Assembly: GCF_035712445.1 (NCBI RefSeq)
Contig: NZ_DASTAT010000064.1
Span: 1 to 64,000 of the forward strand
DNA from: Oligoflexus sp.
Lineage (GTDB): Bacteria > Bdellovibrionota_B > Oligoflexia > Oligoflexales > Oligoflexaceae
Length of the DNA: 64,000 nucleotides
Reading direction: 5' to 3'
Every line of letters begins with the position of its first letter. Within the stretch, counting starts at the first letter, position 1. Under the pieces are notes generated by a model. It saw only the letters and a list, made by a program, of their open reading frames with translations, was not told where the DNA came from and did no database searches. A program made the translations under genes and the position numbers. Shown here in pieces: positions 18,153 through 29,196 of this stretch.

Positions 18153-20920
18153 ACCGCCTCCTCCAGGCACACGCCTCGGGGCAGACTGATGCGCCAGATA
18201 CATGCCCTATATCCATCCGCTCTGCGGGCCTCTCTCCAGATGACCTGAAGCGATCCACCCAGTTCTTCGATCATGGACCGTACAGCATCCATGCCCACGC
18301 CGCGGCCCGAAACGTCGCTGGCCTCGTCCTTGGTGCTGAAGCCCGGCATAAAGATGAAACCCGCGATATCATCATCGCTCAGGGCGCGATCGTCCTGAAC
18401 ATAGGCTTTGAGTCGAGCGCGTTCATGGACTCGGTTCAGGTCAAGCCCTTTCCCATCATCATAAACATCAAGGATGAGATGCTCCGCTTCCAGCTGGGAA
18501 TGAATCGCGATCGTACCCTCGTGACTTTTGCCTAAAAGCCGCCGCAGATCCGGCGCTTCGATGCCATGATCGAGAGCGTTGCGAAGGAGGTGAATGAAAA
18601 TACCCGAGAAGGCCCCCAAAAGACTGCGCTTCAAAAGGCAGTGCGCGCCCTCGATCTGAAGGCTGGGCGTCGGTTTTCCAAGCTGCGCCGCGATCTCGAC
18701 CAGACCGCTGCGGAACGAGGTGACGAGGTCCGAGAGCGGAATAAAATAGCTGCGCTGGACGATCGTCCACTCTTTTTTCCAGGCCTCATCAGGCGGCGAT
18801 TGAGCGATTCGCTGGGCCGCTCTGAGAAAACGCTCAGCCAGGTGCCCGTCATCCAACAGCCGTCCGTTGCCTTCGATCTTGAAGATGATATGGTAGTCGC
18901 GCGCATAGTTATCATAACTGTTCCGTACGGCTCCCAGTGTTTCCGCGATGACGTCGAGGCTCGACTCATGGATGAGCCGTTCTTCCGCTTCGTGAGTCAC
19001 GCGCGCCAGATGCTTAAAACCAAAGGCCCGCGACAGCCCTTTGAACGTGTGCAGGTCGCGCATCAGCCCGGCTTTCCAGTCTTCCTGGTCTTTTTGCAGA
19101 GCCGAACGCAGGGCCAGGCGCATCCGATCCAAAAGCGCCCCGCATTCGGGAATGGCCATTTGCAGCTTCACGGAATCGAGGCTCAAAAGTTCGGAGAAAC
19201 GCATGATCCTTTGATGCTGCTGATCAAAACGAGCCGAGCCGATGGCTTCGCTGGACACATCGATCAGGATCAAAAGCACGCCCGAGACGAGCTCCCCCTC
19301 GACCTGGGGCAGCCACGAGCAGATATAAACCCGGGGCGCATCAGAACCTTCGGTGATCTCCAGCTTATCCGGCAGCAGGTCACGGTTCATATCGAAAAGG
19401 AACGATGGAATGCCAAGACTGGCGCTCAGGGCCGCCATGGTTTGCGCCTGCTGATGGCCATCCAGTTTGGAGCGACTCAGAAATCTGGCGAAGTCTTCCA
19501 CGCCCAAAGACTCTGCGCCCAGCATCCGGGTTCCCGCCTGAGACACCATGGGGCTGACGTCGACAGCGCCATCGCGCTCGATAAAGAGGATGATTCCGGC
19601 ATCGGTGTGCTGAAGAATCGCGTTCAATTCCTGCGTGACGAGCCTGACCCTGCTTTCCAAGGCCTGGGCCTGTGAACTGAGGTTCTGATTCAGCTGGCTG
19701 ATGTCGCGGTTCTGTGTTTCAAGCGTCTGGAATATCTGTTCGAAGCGAAAGGCCTGAAAAAGACAGGCCAGGAGCGCAAAGACCATCAGGCCGGGCCCGA
19801 CGATGAAAAACGGCAGATAAATGATCTGCAGCACATAGAGAAGGTCGACCACGGAACAGGCGATGGCAACCATCATGCCGCTGAAAAAGAGCAGACTGCC
19901 GGGAGTCTTTCGGATCATGGACAGCACCACGATCTGCATCATGGTGCCGAAGATGCAAAGCGTCAGGATATGAAAAGGCTGAAGAAAGCGCTGGGCAAAG
20001 GTCGGGGCGCTGACGGCCGTGATGACGACGACGGCGCCGCCCAGGCTATAGAGCATGCGGTTCCAACTCACAAAACAATTGCGTCGATAGATGACTTCGA
20101 CATTGTAAAGCGAAATAAGGACCAGCAAATAGTAGGTGATCAGCTCCATTCTTCGATGCAGGACTTCAGGCAGATGAAAACCAAGACCCCACTGCCCTGC
20201 TCCCGTCACGGCGATACGCAGCATGGCGACGAAGAAGAAAAGACCGAGGATCAGGTAAGGGAGCCACTGGCGGCGGAAACTATAGAGCCAGATATGATAC
20301 ACCGCGGCAAAGAGCAAGGAACCGAGGATGGCCGCATCCATGAAAGAGAGCTTCGCCAGAAGCTCCTGCAGAAGGTCGGCGGGGGCCACCAGCATATCCC
20401 AATCAAAGCCACCGGATTGCACCTGGCTATTGGCATTCTGGACAACGATGTCCAGCGTTTCGCTTTGAATCCGAAAATAGTGAATGAATGAAGCGGTGAT
20501 TTGCGTGTGCTGCGTTCCTTTGGGATCTATCTGCGAGGGATTGGGAAGTTCCACTCCATTCACCCAAACCCGGCTGGCTCCATAGATTCGCGGCAGACGC
20601 AGTCCCCACACTTCTCCGAAGGCTTCCAAAGGCAGGATAAGGCGCAGGCTGTAGGTCGCCTTGCCGATCTTATGTCGTGATTGCTCGGGATGGCCATGCC
20701 ACAGCTTGGGAAAAGGCACTTTTTCCATGGAATCCAAAGCCGGATCGCCAGGCATCAAAAGTTTATCCCAAATCCAAAGGACATCGCCTGTCATGCGATA
20801 GATGCCAGGTCCGGACGCAGAAAGATCGGCCTGTCCATCGACCAGCCGTATATCCTGATAAGCCAGAGCGAGGCTTTTTACAGGCATAAGCGCCAGGATT
20901 AAAAGATAAAGGATCTTCAT
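18149..20920 (-). CDS. 7TMR-DISM membrane sensor with HPt and CheA-type ATPase
   Basis: 923-residue sensor kinase. A signal peptide (1-19), a beta-sandwich ectodomain (about 20-190, with WVNGVELPNP typical of a jelly-roll carbohydrate-binding fold), seven helices (about 195-395), a coiled coil, a PAS-like region, an HPt with LHTFKGLSRAFGF (His 624) and a CheA-like ATPase (HLLRNALDHGIEA, DDGKGLDL, GFSTKDEASDVSGRGVGM) are visible. All nucleotide-binding boxes are intact. There is no receiver or CheW-like domain. It is the first gene of a two-gene operon whose second gene, overlapping by four bases, is a kinase-less paralogue. The start at 20920 has only a distant AGGG; it is chosen because the signal peptide begins there. 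Confidence 0.9.
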   Translation of the reverse strand: MKILYLLILALMPVKSLALAYQDIRLVDGQADLSASGPGIYRMTGDVLWIWDKLLMPGDPALDSMEKVPFPKLWHGHPEQSRHKIGKATYSLRLILPLEAFGEVWGLRLPRIYGASRVWVNGVELPNPSQIDPKGTQHTQITASFIHYFRIQSETLDIVVQNANSQVQSGGFDWDMLVAPADLLQELLAKLSFMDAAILGSLLFAAVYHIWLYSFRRQWLPYLILGLFFFVAMLRIAVTGAGQWGLGFHLPEVLHRRMELITYYLLVLISLYNVEVIYRRNCFVSWNRMLYSLGGAVVVITAVSAPTFAQRFLQPFHILTLCIFGTMMQIVVLSMIRKTPGSLLFFSGMMVAIACSVVDLLYVLQIIYLPFFIVGPGLMVFALLACLFQAFRFEQIFQTLETQNRDISQLNQNLSSQAQALESRVRLVTQELNAILQHTDAGIILFIERDGAVDVSPMVSQAGTRMLGAESLGVEDFARFLSRSKLDGHQQAQTMAALSASLGIPSFLFDMNRDLLPDKLEITEGSDAPRVYICSWLPQVEGELVSGVLLILIDVSSEAIGSARFDQQHQRIMRFSELLSLDSVKLQMAIPECGALLDRMRLALRSALQKDQEDWKAGLMRDLHTFKGLSRAFGFKHLARVTHEAEERLIHESSLDVIAETLGAVRNSYDNYARDYHIIFKIEGNGRLLDDGHLAERFLRAAQRIAQSPPDEAWKKEWTIVQRSYFIPLSDLVTSFRSGLVEIAAQLGKPTPSLQIEGAHCLLKRSLLGAFSGIFIHLLRNALDHGIEAPDLRRLLGKSHEGTIAIHSQLEAEHLILDVYDDGKGLDLNRVHERARLKAYVQDDRALSDDDIAGFIFMPGFSTKDEASDVSGRGVGMDAVRSMIEELGGSLQVIWREARRADGYRACIWRISLPRGVCLEEAV

Positions 20921-21162
20921 CGTCTATGTGTGCCCTGCATCCAGGTCGACCCTTCCTCCACTTTATCATGGAAGGGACCGAACATAATTGCCGAGGGCCG
21001 GGTAAGGATCGAGGATCGCAGCCCCTCCCCCTTCCATAAATACCAAGGGAAATATCTGCGCATTCCTTTGTCATATCGGCTCTTTATACAACTCCTTCAG
21101 AACCTCCAGGCTACCCCAAACCTTAAGCCGATAAGGAAACACACTTCGCTGAAGAGGTCCCC

Positions 21163-22107
21163 ATGCCAAGCCTAAAGGCTCCTTTTGCATTCGTGCTCGT
21201 CATGCTCCTGACGGGTTCCATGATGGGGTGCATGCCCAAAAATTTTAAAGACATCTCCACCACGGATAACGCCTCTGCGATTCAAAAACTGGACGTGGCA
21301 GATGCAGGCGCCGAAGCGGAGAAGAGCGGCGAATCCGATGAGTCTTCAACAACGGCCATCGAACCCACATCGATTGCCGGTGGTTTCCTGATGGATCCGA
21401 AAAAGTTATTCATCCAAAGAAGCGGAGGCACCGTGGATATCAAGTCCGATTCCGCAGCCGTGGTGCAGATGCCGTCCGGCCTGCCCAAGGACGCCGATAT
21501 CGAACTTTATGCCTACGACAGCGCGACCAGGAACTTTGAAGCGTCTGGCGATTACCTCATACTCAACTTGAAAAAATTAGCGGCGACACGCGCACTCCCG
21601 GATGGCAGCTTCACCGTCCAGGCCAGCATCGCGAGCAGCGATTGGCTCTTCATCAAGGTGGCAGACAGCAGCGGCGCGACCCTCCGTGTCAGTCCGAAAG
21701 AACCCAAAAGCTCGATCGTCTGGATTGATAGCGACGGCAATCGACCTCGTTCCCTGGATCAAGCCTCGGCCCATACCCTGCGTGGGCTCATCAGTCCCAC
21801 CGCCACTCTTTTGGAGGCAATCGATCGCCTCAGGACGACGAAAGCCTGCGTGGACTGTGACCTGAACGGTGCGGATCTCAGAGGCCAGAACTGGAATGCC
21901 TATAACTTCATGGGCGCTAAACTCATGGGGGCGAAATTCAATAACTCATCCATCACGAACAGTGATCTGCGGAACACGGATCTCAGAGCTGCAGATTTCT
22001 CCTTTACCTTCCTCGCGTTCAGCGACTTTACGGGAGCCGTCACCACGGGAGCCAATTTCGAGGGTGCTGATACCCAAAACGCGATAGGTCTTGTCATCAG
22101 CCCCTGA
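21163..22107 (+). CDS. Lipoprotein with C-terminal pentapeptide repeats
   Basis: 314-residue lipoprotein. The signal peptide ends in a lipobox-like SMMGC (Cys about 24). Residues about 25-220 form an acidic spacer and a beta-rich domain I do not recognise. The C-terminus (about 225-305) holds pentapeptide repeats of the A(D/N)LXX type (for example LNGADLRGQ, FMGAKLMGAKF, LRNTDLRAADF, TTGANFEGAD), which fold as a right-handed quadrilateral beta-helix. The start has AGAGG five bases upstream. It is monocistronic, divergent from the kinase operon and convergent with the maltoporin gene, with a hairpin between. Function unknown; the repeats suggest a rigid surface or binding module. Confidence 0.85.
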   Translation: MPSLKAPFAFVLVMLLTGSMMGCMPKNFKDISTTDNASAIQKLDVADAGAEAEKSGESDESSTTAIEPTSIAGGFLMDPKKLFIQRSGGTVDIKSDSAAVVQMPSGLPKDADIELYAYDSATRNFEASGDYLILNLKKLAATRALPDGSFTVQASIASSDWLFIKVADSSGATLRVSPKEPKSSIVWIDSDGNRPRSLDQASAHTLRGLISPTATLLEAIDRLRTTKACVDCDLNGADLRGQNWNAYNFMGAKLMGAKFNNSSITNSDLRNTDLRAADFSFTFLAFSDFTGAVTTGANFEGADTQNAIGLVISP

Positions 22108-22119
22108 GGCTGGCGCAAA

Positions 22120-22140
22120 GCCGGTCTCTGACAGACCGGC
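22120..22140. terminator. Hairpin between convergent genes
   Basis: Eight-base perfect stem (GCCGGTCT/AGACCGGC) with a five-base loop, lying between the convergent lipoprotein and maltoporin stop codons. The T-rich tract is weak on the + side (ATTCCTT) and absent on the - side, so it is a plausible but not strong shared terminator. Confidence 0.5.
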
Positions 22141-22151
22141 GAACTCATTCC

Positions 22152-23591
<1,440 letters not shown>

Positions 23592-23751
23592 TCATCTCTT
23601 GGTTTGACGAAGAAAGAAAGTGCAATCACGGCTCTACACATTTTTCCGGAACATAAAATGAAAGGATGGAGCCGGGTCAGCCGCGGAAAGCGAATGTTTC
23701 GTGACCACGTCAAATGGTTAGCATACAAGGTTATAGCGGCGCGGATGGCCC

Positions 23752-23784
23752 GAAAATAGACAGGGCCTCTCTGAGGAGGCCCTG
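23752..23784 (-). terminator. Rho-independent terminator
   Basis: Nine-base perfect stem (CAGGGCCTC paired with GAGGCCCTG, loop of six) at 23761-23784. Read on the minus strand it is followed by TCTATTTT. It lies just after the stop of the 23807-25393 lipoprotein gene and should end its transcript. Confidence 0.85.
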
Positions 23785-23806
23785 CTCATCATGCAATGCG
23801 CGAAAT

Positions 23807-25393
23807 TCAGTTGAACGTACGGTATTCAAAACGATAGGTCGCGTCACCGATCTTGTACGAGAAGTGCGTGTGGCTGACATCTGTCGTCGCATACTCGCTG
23901 TCAAAGGTGGCTTCCATCGTTGCACCTGTGGTGCTGAAGTTGGCCTGAGCACGCTTTTCTTCATTGCCAGCCGTGATTTCAACCCCAGCTGTCACTTCGG
24001 TCAGAAGTTTCTTCAGCGGGGTCAGGTCGGTGAGCTTCACCAAATCGGTGCCATTCCAGCGATAAAATTCCGTGACGGCGCCGGTAAACTTGCCCGCATC
24101 CGAGACGATGAATTTGGTCGAAGGAATGAAGACCGTAGGCTTGCCGTTGGCATCCAGTGGAGTGGACGCGGCCAAATCAAAGCGGCCCACTTCCGTACCA
24201 TCATAGCTGAGGCGCCACAGGCCGGCTGGGATCGCACCGTCTATCCCGCCGCCAGTTGCAAAGTTCAGCATGAAATCACGCGTGTCGTCTTCACGGGCAT
24301 AAAATCCACCGATTCCACCACCCTGGCAAACACGTTTGTCGCCCTGACTGGTGGTGCTCACGTTCACGTTGGCGAATTTGGTGACCGACGCCGTGGTGTT
24401 ATCGAACTGGCGAACATTCACAGCGCTGGGTGGTGTGAATTCAACTGCTTTGGGCGAGGCGGCGCAGATGTCTTCGAAAACGAAGGGCGTATCCGTCCGG
24501 CTGCCGATGTAAAAACCTGTTCCCCGATACTGAAGCTTGCTGACGTCCGTGAAGGCGTTCAGCATGGAAGTGGAGCTGCCGCTGTAGCTCCAAAGATAGA
24601 AGGGAGAAGCTTCCCAGGCGGTATTCATATAAGCGTTCTTCAGGGACTTCAAAGCTTTGCCGGCATCGGCCAACGCATCCTGGGCTTCCGCAGGCAGATC
24701 AAGCGCATCAGCCGATGACAGTTCCGACTTCGCCTCATCGCCATCCGCATCCGTGATCGACCCGAGGTTGGTGTTGCCGATCAGAGCCTGATCAACGATA
24801 CCAAAAAGGTTTTTACCGGACGCCGTGGGCATACCGATGAAACGGAAGCTATCCGCCTCGGTTTCCTTGTTGCCGGTCTTGGTGTACGCCACCAACACAG
24901 TCATCGTACCTGCGCGCTCCAACTCTTCCGCATAACCTTTGACTTCCGATTGGATTTCAGCTTCTGGCGTGGTGTTCAGAAAGTTTTCGGCCTCGCTCAA
25001 CGAGACGCCGAAGTAGTCCGCCAAGGCCTTGGCCAGACGAGCCTTGTCACGAGCGGCCGGATCTTTGGCCAATTCTTCGGTGAAGACTTCTTTCGCTTCG
25101 ATGCTCTTTCCAACGCTGGCTGTGAATTTGCCGTCGGCATCCACTTCCAGTTCCACGGGAGACCCCGAGGCCTTGCCGCCGGACAATTTGAACTGAAGAA
25201 CGCCAGTTTCATTGGCGGTCAAACCCATATTCAACGCCAGCTGGCCGGTCAGGGATACAGTGGCTTCATCCGAGGCTGTCACGCCCGGACCATCGGTGGT
25301 GGCGGCTGTATCGCTGCTTTTGCTCTTTCCACAGGCCGACGCGACCAGCACCAAAGGCAAAACGAGAGACGATTTTTTAACTGTGTGTTTCAT
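23807..25393 (-). CDS. Lipoprotein of unknown function
   Basis: 528-residue lipoprotein. Signal peptide with lipobox VASAC (Cys about 21) followed by a Ser/Thr/Asp-rich linker. The mature part has an acidic alpha-helical section (about 90-250) and a beta-rich C-terminal section with several cysteines. I do not recognise the family. The start at 25393 has GGAG seven bases upstream; the frame extends 14 codons further but without a signal. It is transcribed alone and followed by a clear terminator. Residues about 215-240 contain an acidic stretch including TDADGDEAKSEL that could bind calcium, but this is only a compositional hint. Confidence 0.8.
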   Translation of the reverse strand: MKHTVKKSSLVLPLVLVASACGKSKSSDTAATTDGPGVTASDEATVSLTGQLALNMGLTANETGVLQFKLSGGKASGSPVELEVDADGKFTASVGKSIEAKEVFTEELAKDPAARDKARLAKALADYFGVSLSEAENFLNTTPEAEIQSEVKGYAEELERAGTMTVLVAYTKTGNKETEADSFRFIGMPTASGKNLFGIVDQALIGNTNLGSITDADGDEAKSELSSADALDLPAEAQDALADAGKALKSLKNAYMNTAWEASPFYLWSYSGSSTSMLNAFTDVSKLQYRGTGFYIGSRTDTPFVFEDICAASPKAVEFTPPSAVNVRQFDNTTASVTKFANVNVSTTSQGDKRVCQGGGIGGFYAREDDTRDFMLNFATGGGIDGAIPAGLWRLSYDGTEVGRFDLAASTPLDANGKPTVFIPSTKFIVSDAGKFTGAVTEFYRWNGTDLVKLTDLTPLKKLLTEVTAGVEITAGNEEKRAQANFSTTGATMEATFDSEYATTDVSHTHFSYKIGDATYRFEYRTFN

Positions 25394-25504
25394 GCCAGAA
25401 CTCCAAAGTGGACAGGTCACATAATTCTCGTCCAACTATCGGGCCTGACTTTTTGGAATTAATGGGAAAGCCGCAATCTGCCTAAAAAGTAAGAAAGTCT
25501 CATC

Positions 25505-25924
25505 CTAACTCTTTGTTTCCTGTAGCCTTTGGGCCAGGGTCACGGTCAGAAAACGCGTGGCATCGATGGGGTCGTCGCGATCCTTGACCTCCAGATTCTT
25601 CAGAACAGAGCGTAAGGTTTTCTCGAAGTGCATACAGACTTTATACCCTTTATGACTGACAATCAGCATCTTCTGCCGCAGGTCAGAGGGCCGTTCGAGC
25701 ATGTGAATCCACTCGGAATTTTCCAGCCTTTGCAGGGTGGGCGTCAGGGTACTGGGGTGAATACCCGAGAGCTGGGCCAGCGAGGACGCCGAGATCGCTG
25801 GCGAGGCCAGGATCTTCCGCAGGACCAGCCATTGCACCAAAGAGAGTTCATGATGTCTCTGCGCCTGAGCGTTCAGGTTATGCAGCTCAACACTCAGGCG
25901 GACCAGGACTTCAATATGATGCAA
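25505..25924 (-). CDS. MarR-family transcriptional regulator
   Basis: 139-residue winged-helix regulator. The recognition-helix region reads ISASSLAQLSGIHPSTLTPTLQRLENSEWI, followed by the wing (ERPSDLRQKMLIVSHKG) with the conserved DxR typical of MarR. It is last in the otsA-otsB-marR series. The start is uncertain: the only plausible in-frame start is TTG at 25924, with AGGAAA a distant 16 bases upstream, and the same reading frame continues upstream to the otsB stop codon, nine codons away. Likely ligands are unknown. From its position it may control the trehalose genes. Confidence 0.85.
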   Translation of the reverse strand: MHHIEVLVRLSVELHNLNAQAQRHHELSLVQWLVLRKILASPAISASSLAQLSGIHPSTLTPTLQRLENSEWIHMLERPSDLRQKMLIVSHKGYKVCMHFEKTLRSVLKNLEVKDRDDPIDATRFLTVTLAQRLQETKS

Positions 25925-25948
25925 GGATTCGATAGAAGATTTCCTGCG

Positions 25949-26722
25949 TTAAAGAGAGCGTTTGCGCCCTATCTTTTTGTACGTATCCAAACAATGCCGC
26001 AGCATCCTATCAATTTCCCCTTGGTTTTTCAAATAGAAGAGGGCCGCCGAATTCTCGTCCTCCCCGACGCGTATGGTCAGAAGGCTTTCTTCTCCCAAGC
26101 GGAACACGTCTTCATCGTTCTCGTCATCACCCACATAGACGGCGGCGCGCTTGCCCGTGCGGAGCATCAGCTCCAAAAGCGCCACGCCTTTGTGCGGCGC
26201 GCCCGAAGCCACCAGATTGACCACGTACTTGCCGAGCAGGATACGCGGCGCCGGCACCAGGCTGCTGGCCAGTTCCAAAAGTTTCAGCTTGACCTTCCGC
26301 TTGTCGCTCGCCTGCCGATAATGAATGGCAAGGCTGAAGCTCTTGTCTTCAATCACCACACCCGCGGTTTTCACCAGGGCGGGCTTCAGCTTCTCATGCC
26401 ATTGACGGGTCATGTCGGCCGCGATATCGAGGCTGCCAGTGGAACTTGGCAGTCCTTCCAGTCCATGATTCCCGATCGCAAAGTCCACCTTGAACGGCAG
26501 ACGCTTCAAAAGGTCAGGACGGCTGCGCCCCGAGATGACGACGATGCTCGTATTCTCGTGCAGACTGCGCAGGTAATCATCCGTCTTCTGGGAAACCTTG
26601 GCATCATCAGGATTCGGCACGATCGGAGCCAGGGTTCCGTCGAAGTCGAAGGAAAACAACGCATCAGCATAACAGAAGGCTTCGAGCATCCGGAGGCCTT
26701 CCTCGTCAAATAGATATTTCAT
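25949..26722 (-). CDS. otsB: Trehalose-6-phosphate phosphatase
   Basis: 257-residue HAD-superfamily phosphatase that converts trehalose-6-phosphate to trehalose. Motif I is FDFDGTLAPI (nucleophile and general acid Asp), motif II VVISGR, the family-typical FAIGNHGLEG, and motif IV YVGDDENDEDVF. Length matches OtsB. ATG at 26722 overlaps the otsA stop by four bases (ATGA), so the two enzymes are translationally coupled. It is soluble, with no signal or membrane helix, although its partner synthase is membrane-anchored. Confidence 0.96.
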   Translation of the reverse strand: MKYLFDEEGLRMLEAFCYADALFSFDFDGTLAPIVPNPDDAKVSQKTDDYLRSLHENTSIVVISGRSRPDLLKRLPFKVDFAIGNHGLEGLPSSTGSLDIAADMTRQWHEKLKPALVKTAGVVIEDKSFSLAIHYRQASDKRKVKLKLLELASSLVPAPRILLGKYVVNLVASGAPHKGVALLELMLRTGKRAAVYVGDDENDEDVFRLGEESLLTIRVGEDENSAALFYLKNQGEIDRMLRHCLDTYKKIGRKRSL

Positions 26723-29145
26723 AGTCGTATCGGACCTCCGGAAGGCAGAATGCCAAAGTTATAGGAATCATCGTCATTGTCCCCATTATGGGAACCGAGG
26801 CGTACATGCTGCAGCTTCTCAAGCAGGCGAATGCGGCTCGCATCCATCAGCATCCGACCCGCCCAGCGATAGACGTTAAACTCCCGAATGAAGGCCCGCA
26901 TCAGTTGCATGCGCTCCCTCTGCTCTTCGGGGCTCATCCTCATACCGAACGACAGAGCCTGGGCCGTCTGATCGATATCATAGGGGTTGACGATCAAAGC
27001 GCCGGTCAGTTCGCGCGAGGCACCTGCAAAGGTACTCAAAATCAGGACCCCCTGCTCATCGTCGCGCGAAGCCACGAATTCCTTCGCGACCAGGTTCATA
27101 CCGTCATGGAGCGAGGTCACAAGGCAGATGTCCGCCGCCCGCAGATACTGGTAAACCTCTTCAGCCTCATGATGCACCGGCAGATACACGATAGGCTGCC
27201 AATCATCCTGACTGTAATCCGCGTTGATCTGAGCCACCACCTTATCCACTTCAGCGGCAAACTCACGGTAACTGGGAATTGAGGACCGGCTGGGCGCACT
27301 GATCTGCACAAAGACAAAGTTGCCGATCGCGGCCGGATCTTTCTGCAGGAGTTTTTCCACCGAGCGCAGGCGTTCGACGATACCCTTGGTGTAATCCAGG
27401 CGATCGATGCCCACCCCGATCTTGGATTTCGGATGAATGCCATGTTTCTGCTGCAGATGCAAACGGCATTCCTCGCGCGTAGGCGTGGTTTCGAGAGCCT
27501 TGGGCGGCCATTCGATCGAGATGGGATAGGCCCGGATCTGGGTCGCCTTGCCTTTATAAATGATAGTATTGGTCTCCCGATCGATTCGGGCTTCCAGATA
27601 ACGATCCACGCATTCCATAAAGTTATTGCAGTGGAACTGGGTATGGAATCCCAGGATCGAACTGCCGAGGAGCCCGCTCAGGATCTCGTTCTTCCAAGGA
27701 CAGATCCCAAAGGACTCCGCGTTGGGCCATGGAATGTGCCAAAAACTCAGGATCGTGGCCTGCGGCAGCTGCGAACGAATCAAAAGCGGCGCCAGGGCCA
27801 GGTGATAATCCTGCACCAGGATCACGGGTGAAAGATCGGTGGCTTCCTCGCAGACGGCCTGCGCGAATTTCTGATTGGCCCGCATATAGCAGTGCCAGTC
27901 CTCGCTCCGAAATAGCGGGCGCGTATGCGCGATGTGACAAAGCGGCCAGAGTCCTTCGTTGGCAAAGCCGAAGTAATAGCCCTGCTCCTCTTCCTGCGTC
28001 AGCCAAATCCGGCGAATCGAATAGCTCGGTTTTTCCGGGGGCACGCGCACGCGATCATGTCCATCCACAACTTCACGGTCGGCATTGCCGCTGCCGTGTG
28101 CGACCCAGGTCCCGGAACATGCGCGCAGAATCGGCTCCAGCGCGGTGACAAGGCCGCTGGCGGGTTTTTGCACCTTGATCACATCACCCTTGCGATTATG
28201 GATATAGGGTTCACGGTTCGACACCACGATCACCCGTTCCCCGGACAGATGCTTTTTCAGGATCTCGCGCAGGGTCGTCGCGTTCCAGGTCATGCGCGTT
28301 TCATCCTGCTGCTGGCGCGAAACTTCCATCTCCTTCACCAGAGCCTGCACATCCTTCAGAATAGGCAGAAACTCCTGATTATTCTGCACGGCAAGTTTAG
28401 CTTTCTGCGGATTGCGGATCCCGGTGACAAGATTCCGCACGCTTTGTATCCAATTCGAAAGACTCCAGCGCACGATAGCCAGGACTAAAATCGCTACCAG
28501 GATACCGATCGACAGAAATACGGCCGCCATGTAAAGGGTCGTCTCGCGACTTCGGCGATCGACATAGCTCATATCCTGAACGATCATCAGCTTCAGCGGA
28601 TAAAAGCCCACCGTTTGCGCCAGAATCTCGGGCGGCATGGGCCTGGGGGATGGAGTGGGTAAAGGTTCGACCTCGTCCTGAAGCCCCGATGAAGGAGCCT
28701 GCTCGCCTTGTTCGGTCGCTTCCGGTTCCGGCCATTCGATCAGAGCATAGGAAAAATGAATCGAGCCGCCCGGCAGCTTGAAGAGTTTCCCATGATACGC
28801 AGGTTCCTTCTCCATGGTCGCGCAGTTGAATCCTGCGGGGAAATTATCGGTTTTTACGAGGACCCTGTCTTTGGAATCGCAGACCTGCAAAGCCAAAAGT
28901 CGCTCGTCTTCCGTCGCCTTTTCCAAAGTCGCCTGCAGCTTCTTACGATTTTTCGCCACATCATCGGGGGTGATGAGCAGCCTTTGCAAATCGGGCCCAA
29001 CAGTTTTCCCAATGAGTATGCTTCGTATGTTAAGATCCCGAACGGACCAGACCTCCATGAGGTTTTCGACAAACGGCACCAGCGCGTAAGCCAGAAGAGC
29101 CAACGCAGCCAGGACCGGGAGCAAAAAGCGGAGTGTGAGTTTCAT
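26719..29145 (-). CDS. otsA: Membrane-anchored trehalose-6-phosphate synthase with sensor-like N-terminus
   Basis: 808-residue fusion. The C-terminal part (about 304-785) is a GT20 synthase that joins UDP-glucose (or another NDP-glucose) and glucose-6-phosphate: [35 protein letters not shown] (phosphate-binding Arg/Lys) and [11 protein letters not shown] are intact. Preceding it is a receptor-like module absent from ordinary ~470-residue OtsA: a helix at about 5-27, a periplasmic segment of about 175 residues including a Pro-rich stretch (160-172), a second helix at about 204-227, and a HAMP-like amphipathic linker to about 290. This is the layout of chemoreceptors and sensor kinases, with a glycosyltransferase as output. 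It is divergent from a GH15 gene (51 bp) and upstream of otsB. Confidence 0.93.
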   Translation of the reverse strand: MKLTLRFLLPVLAALALLAYALVPFVENLMEVWSVRDLNIRSILIGKTVGPDLQRLLITPDDVAKNRKKLQATLEKATEDERLLALQVCDSKDRVLVKTDNFPAGFNCATMEKEPAYHGKLFKLPGGSIHFSYALIEWPEPEATEQGEQAPSSGLQDEVEPLPTPSPRPMPPEILAQTVGFYPLKLMIVQDMSYVDRRSRETTLYMAAVFLSIGILVAILVLAIVRWSLSNWIQSVRNLVTGIRNPQKAKLAVQNNQEFLPILKDVQALVKEMEVSRQQQDETRMTWNATTLREILKKHLSGERVIVVSNREPYIHNRKGDVIKVQKPASGLVTALEPILRACSGTWVAHGSGNADREVVDGHDRVRVPPEKPSYSIRRIWLTQEEEQGYYFGFANEGLWPLCHIAHTRPLFRSEDWHCYMRANQKFAQAVCEEATDLSPVILVQDYHLALAPLLIRSQLPQATILSFWHIPWPNAESFGICPWKNEILSGLLGSSILGFHTQFHCNNFMECVDRYLEARIDRETNTIIYKGKATQIRAYPISIEWPPKALETTPTREECRLHLQQKHGIHPKSKIGVGIDRLDYTKGIVERLRSVEKLLQKDPAAIGNFVFVQISAPSRSSIPSYREFAAEVDKVVAQINADYSQDDWQPIVYLPVHHEAEEVYQYLRAADICLVTSLHDGMNLVAKEFVASRDDEQGVLILSTFAGASRELTGALIVNPYDIDQTAQALSFGMRMSPEEQRERMQLMRAFIREFNVYRWAGRMLMDASRIRLLEKLQHVRLGSHNGDNDDDSYNFGILPSGGPIRL

Positions 29146-29162
29146 CTTGTCTCCGTGAATTA

Positions 29163-29186
29163 CTTTGATATAAAACTATTTCAAAG
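29163..29186. promoter_or_regulatory. Inverted repeat between otsA and the GH15 gene
   Basis: CTTTGA and TCAAAG arms separated by 12 AT-rich bases lie inside the 51-bp gap between two divergent genes. The core TTTGATATAAAA (29164-29175) recurs exactly at 31026-31037 beyond the GH15 gene. Position and symmetry fit an operator or overlapping promoter; the MarR regulator nearby is a candidate binder. No direct evidence. Confidence 0.4.
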
Positions 29187-29196
29187 AGGTAGCACT

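Noticed and set aside
28708..29196. N-terminal extension of the GH15 protein
   Set aside because: It is antisense to otsA, lacks a ribosome site, and family members begin at the MYDFSLIGNC start at 29197.
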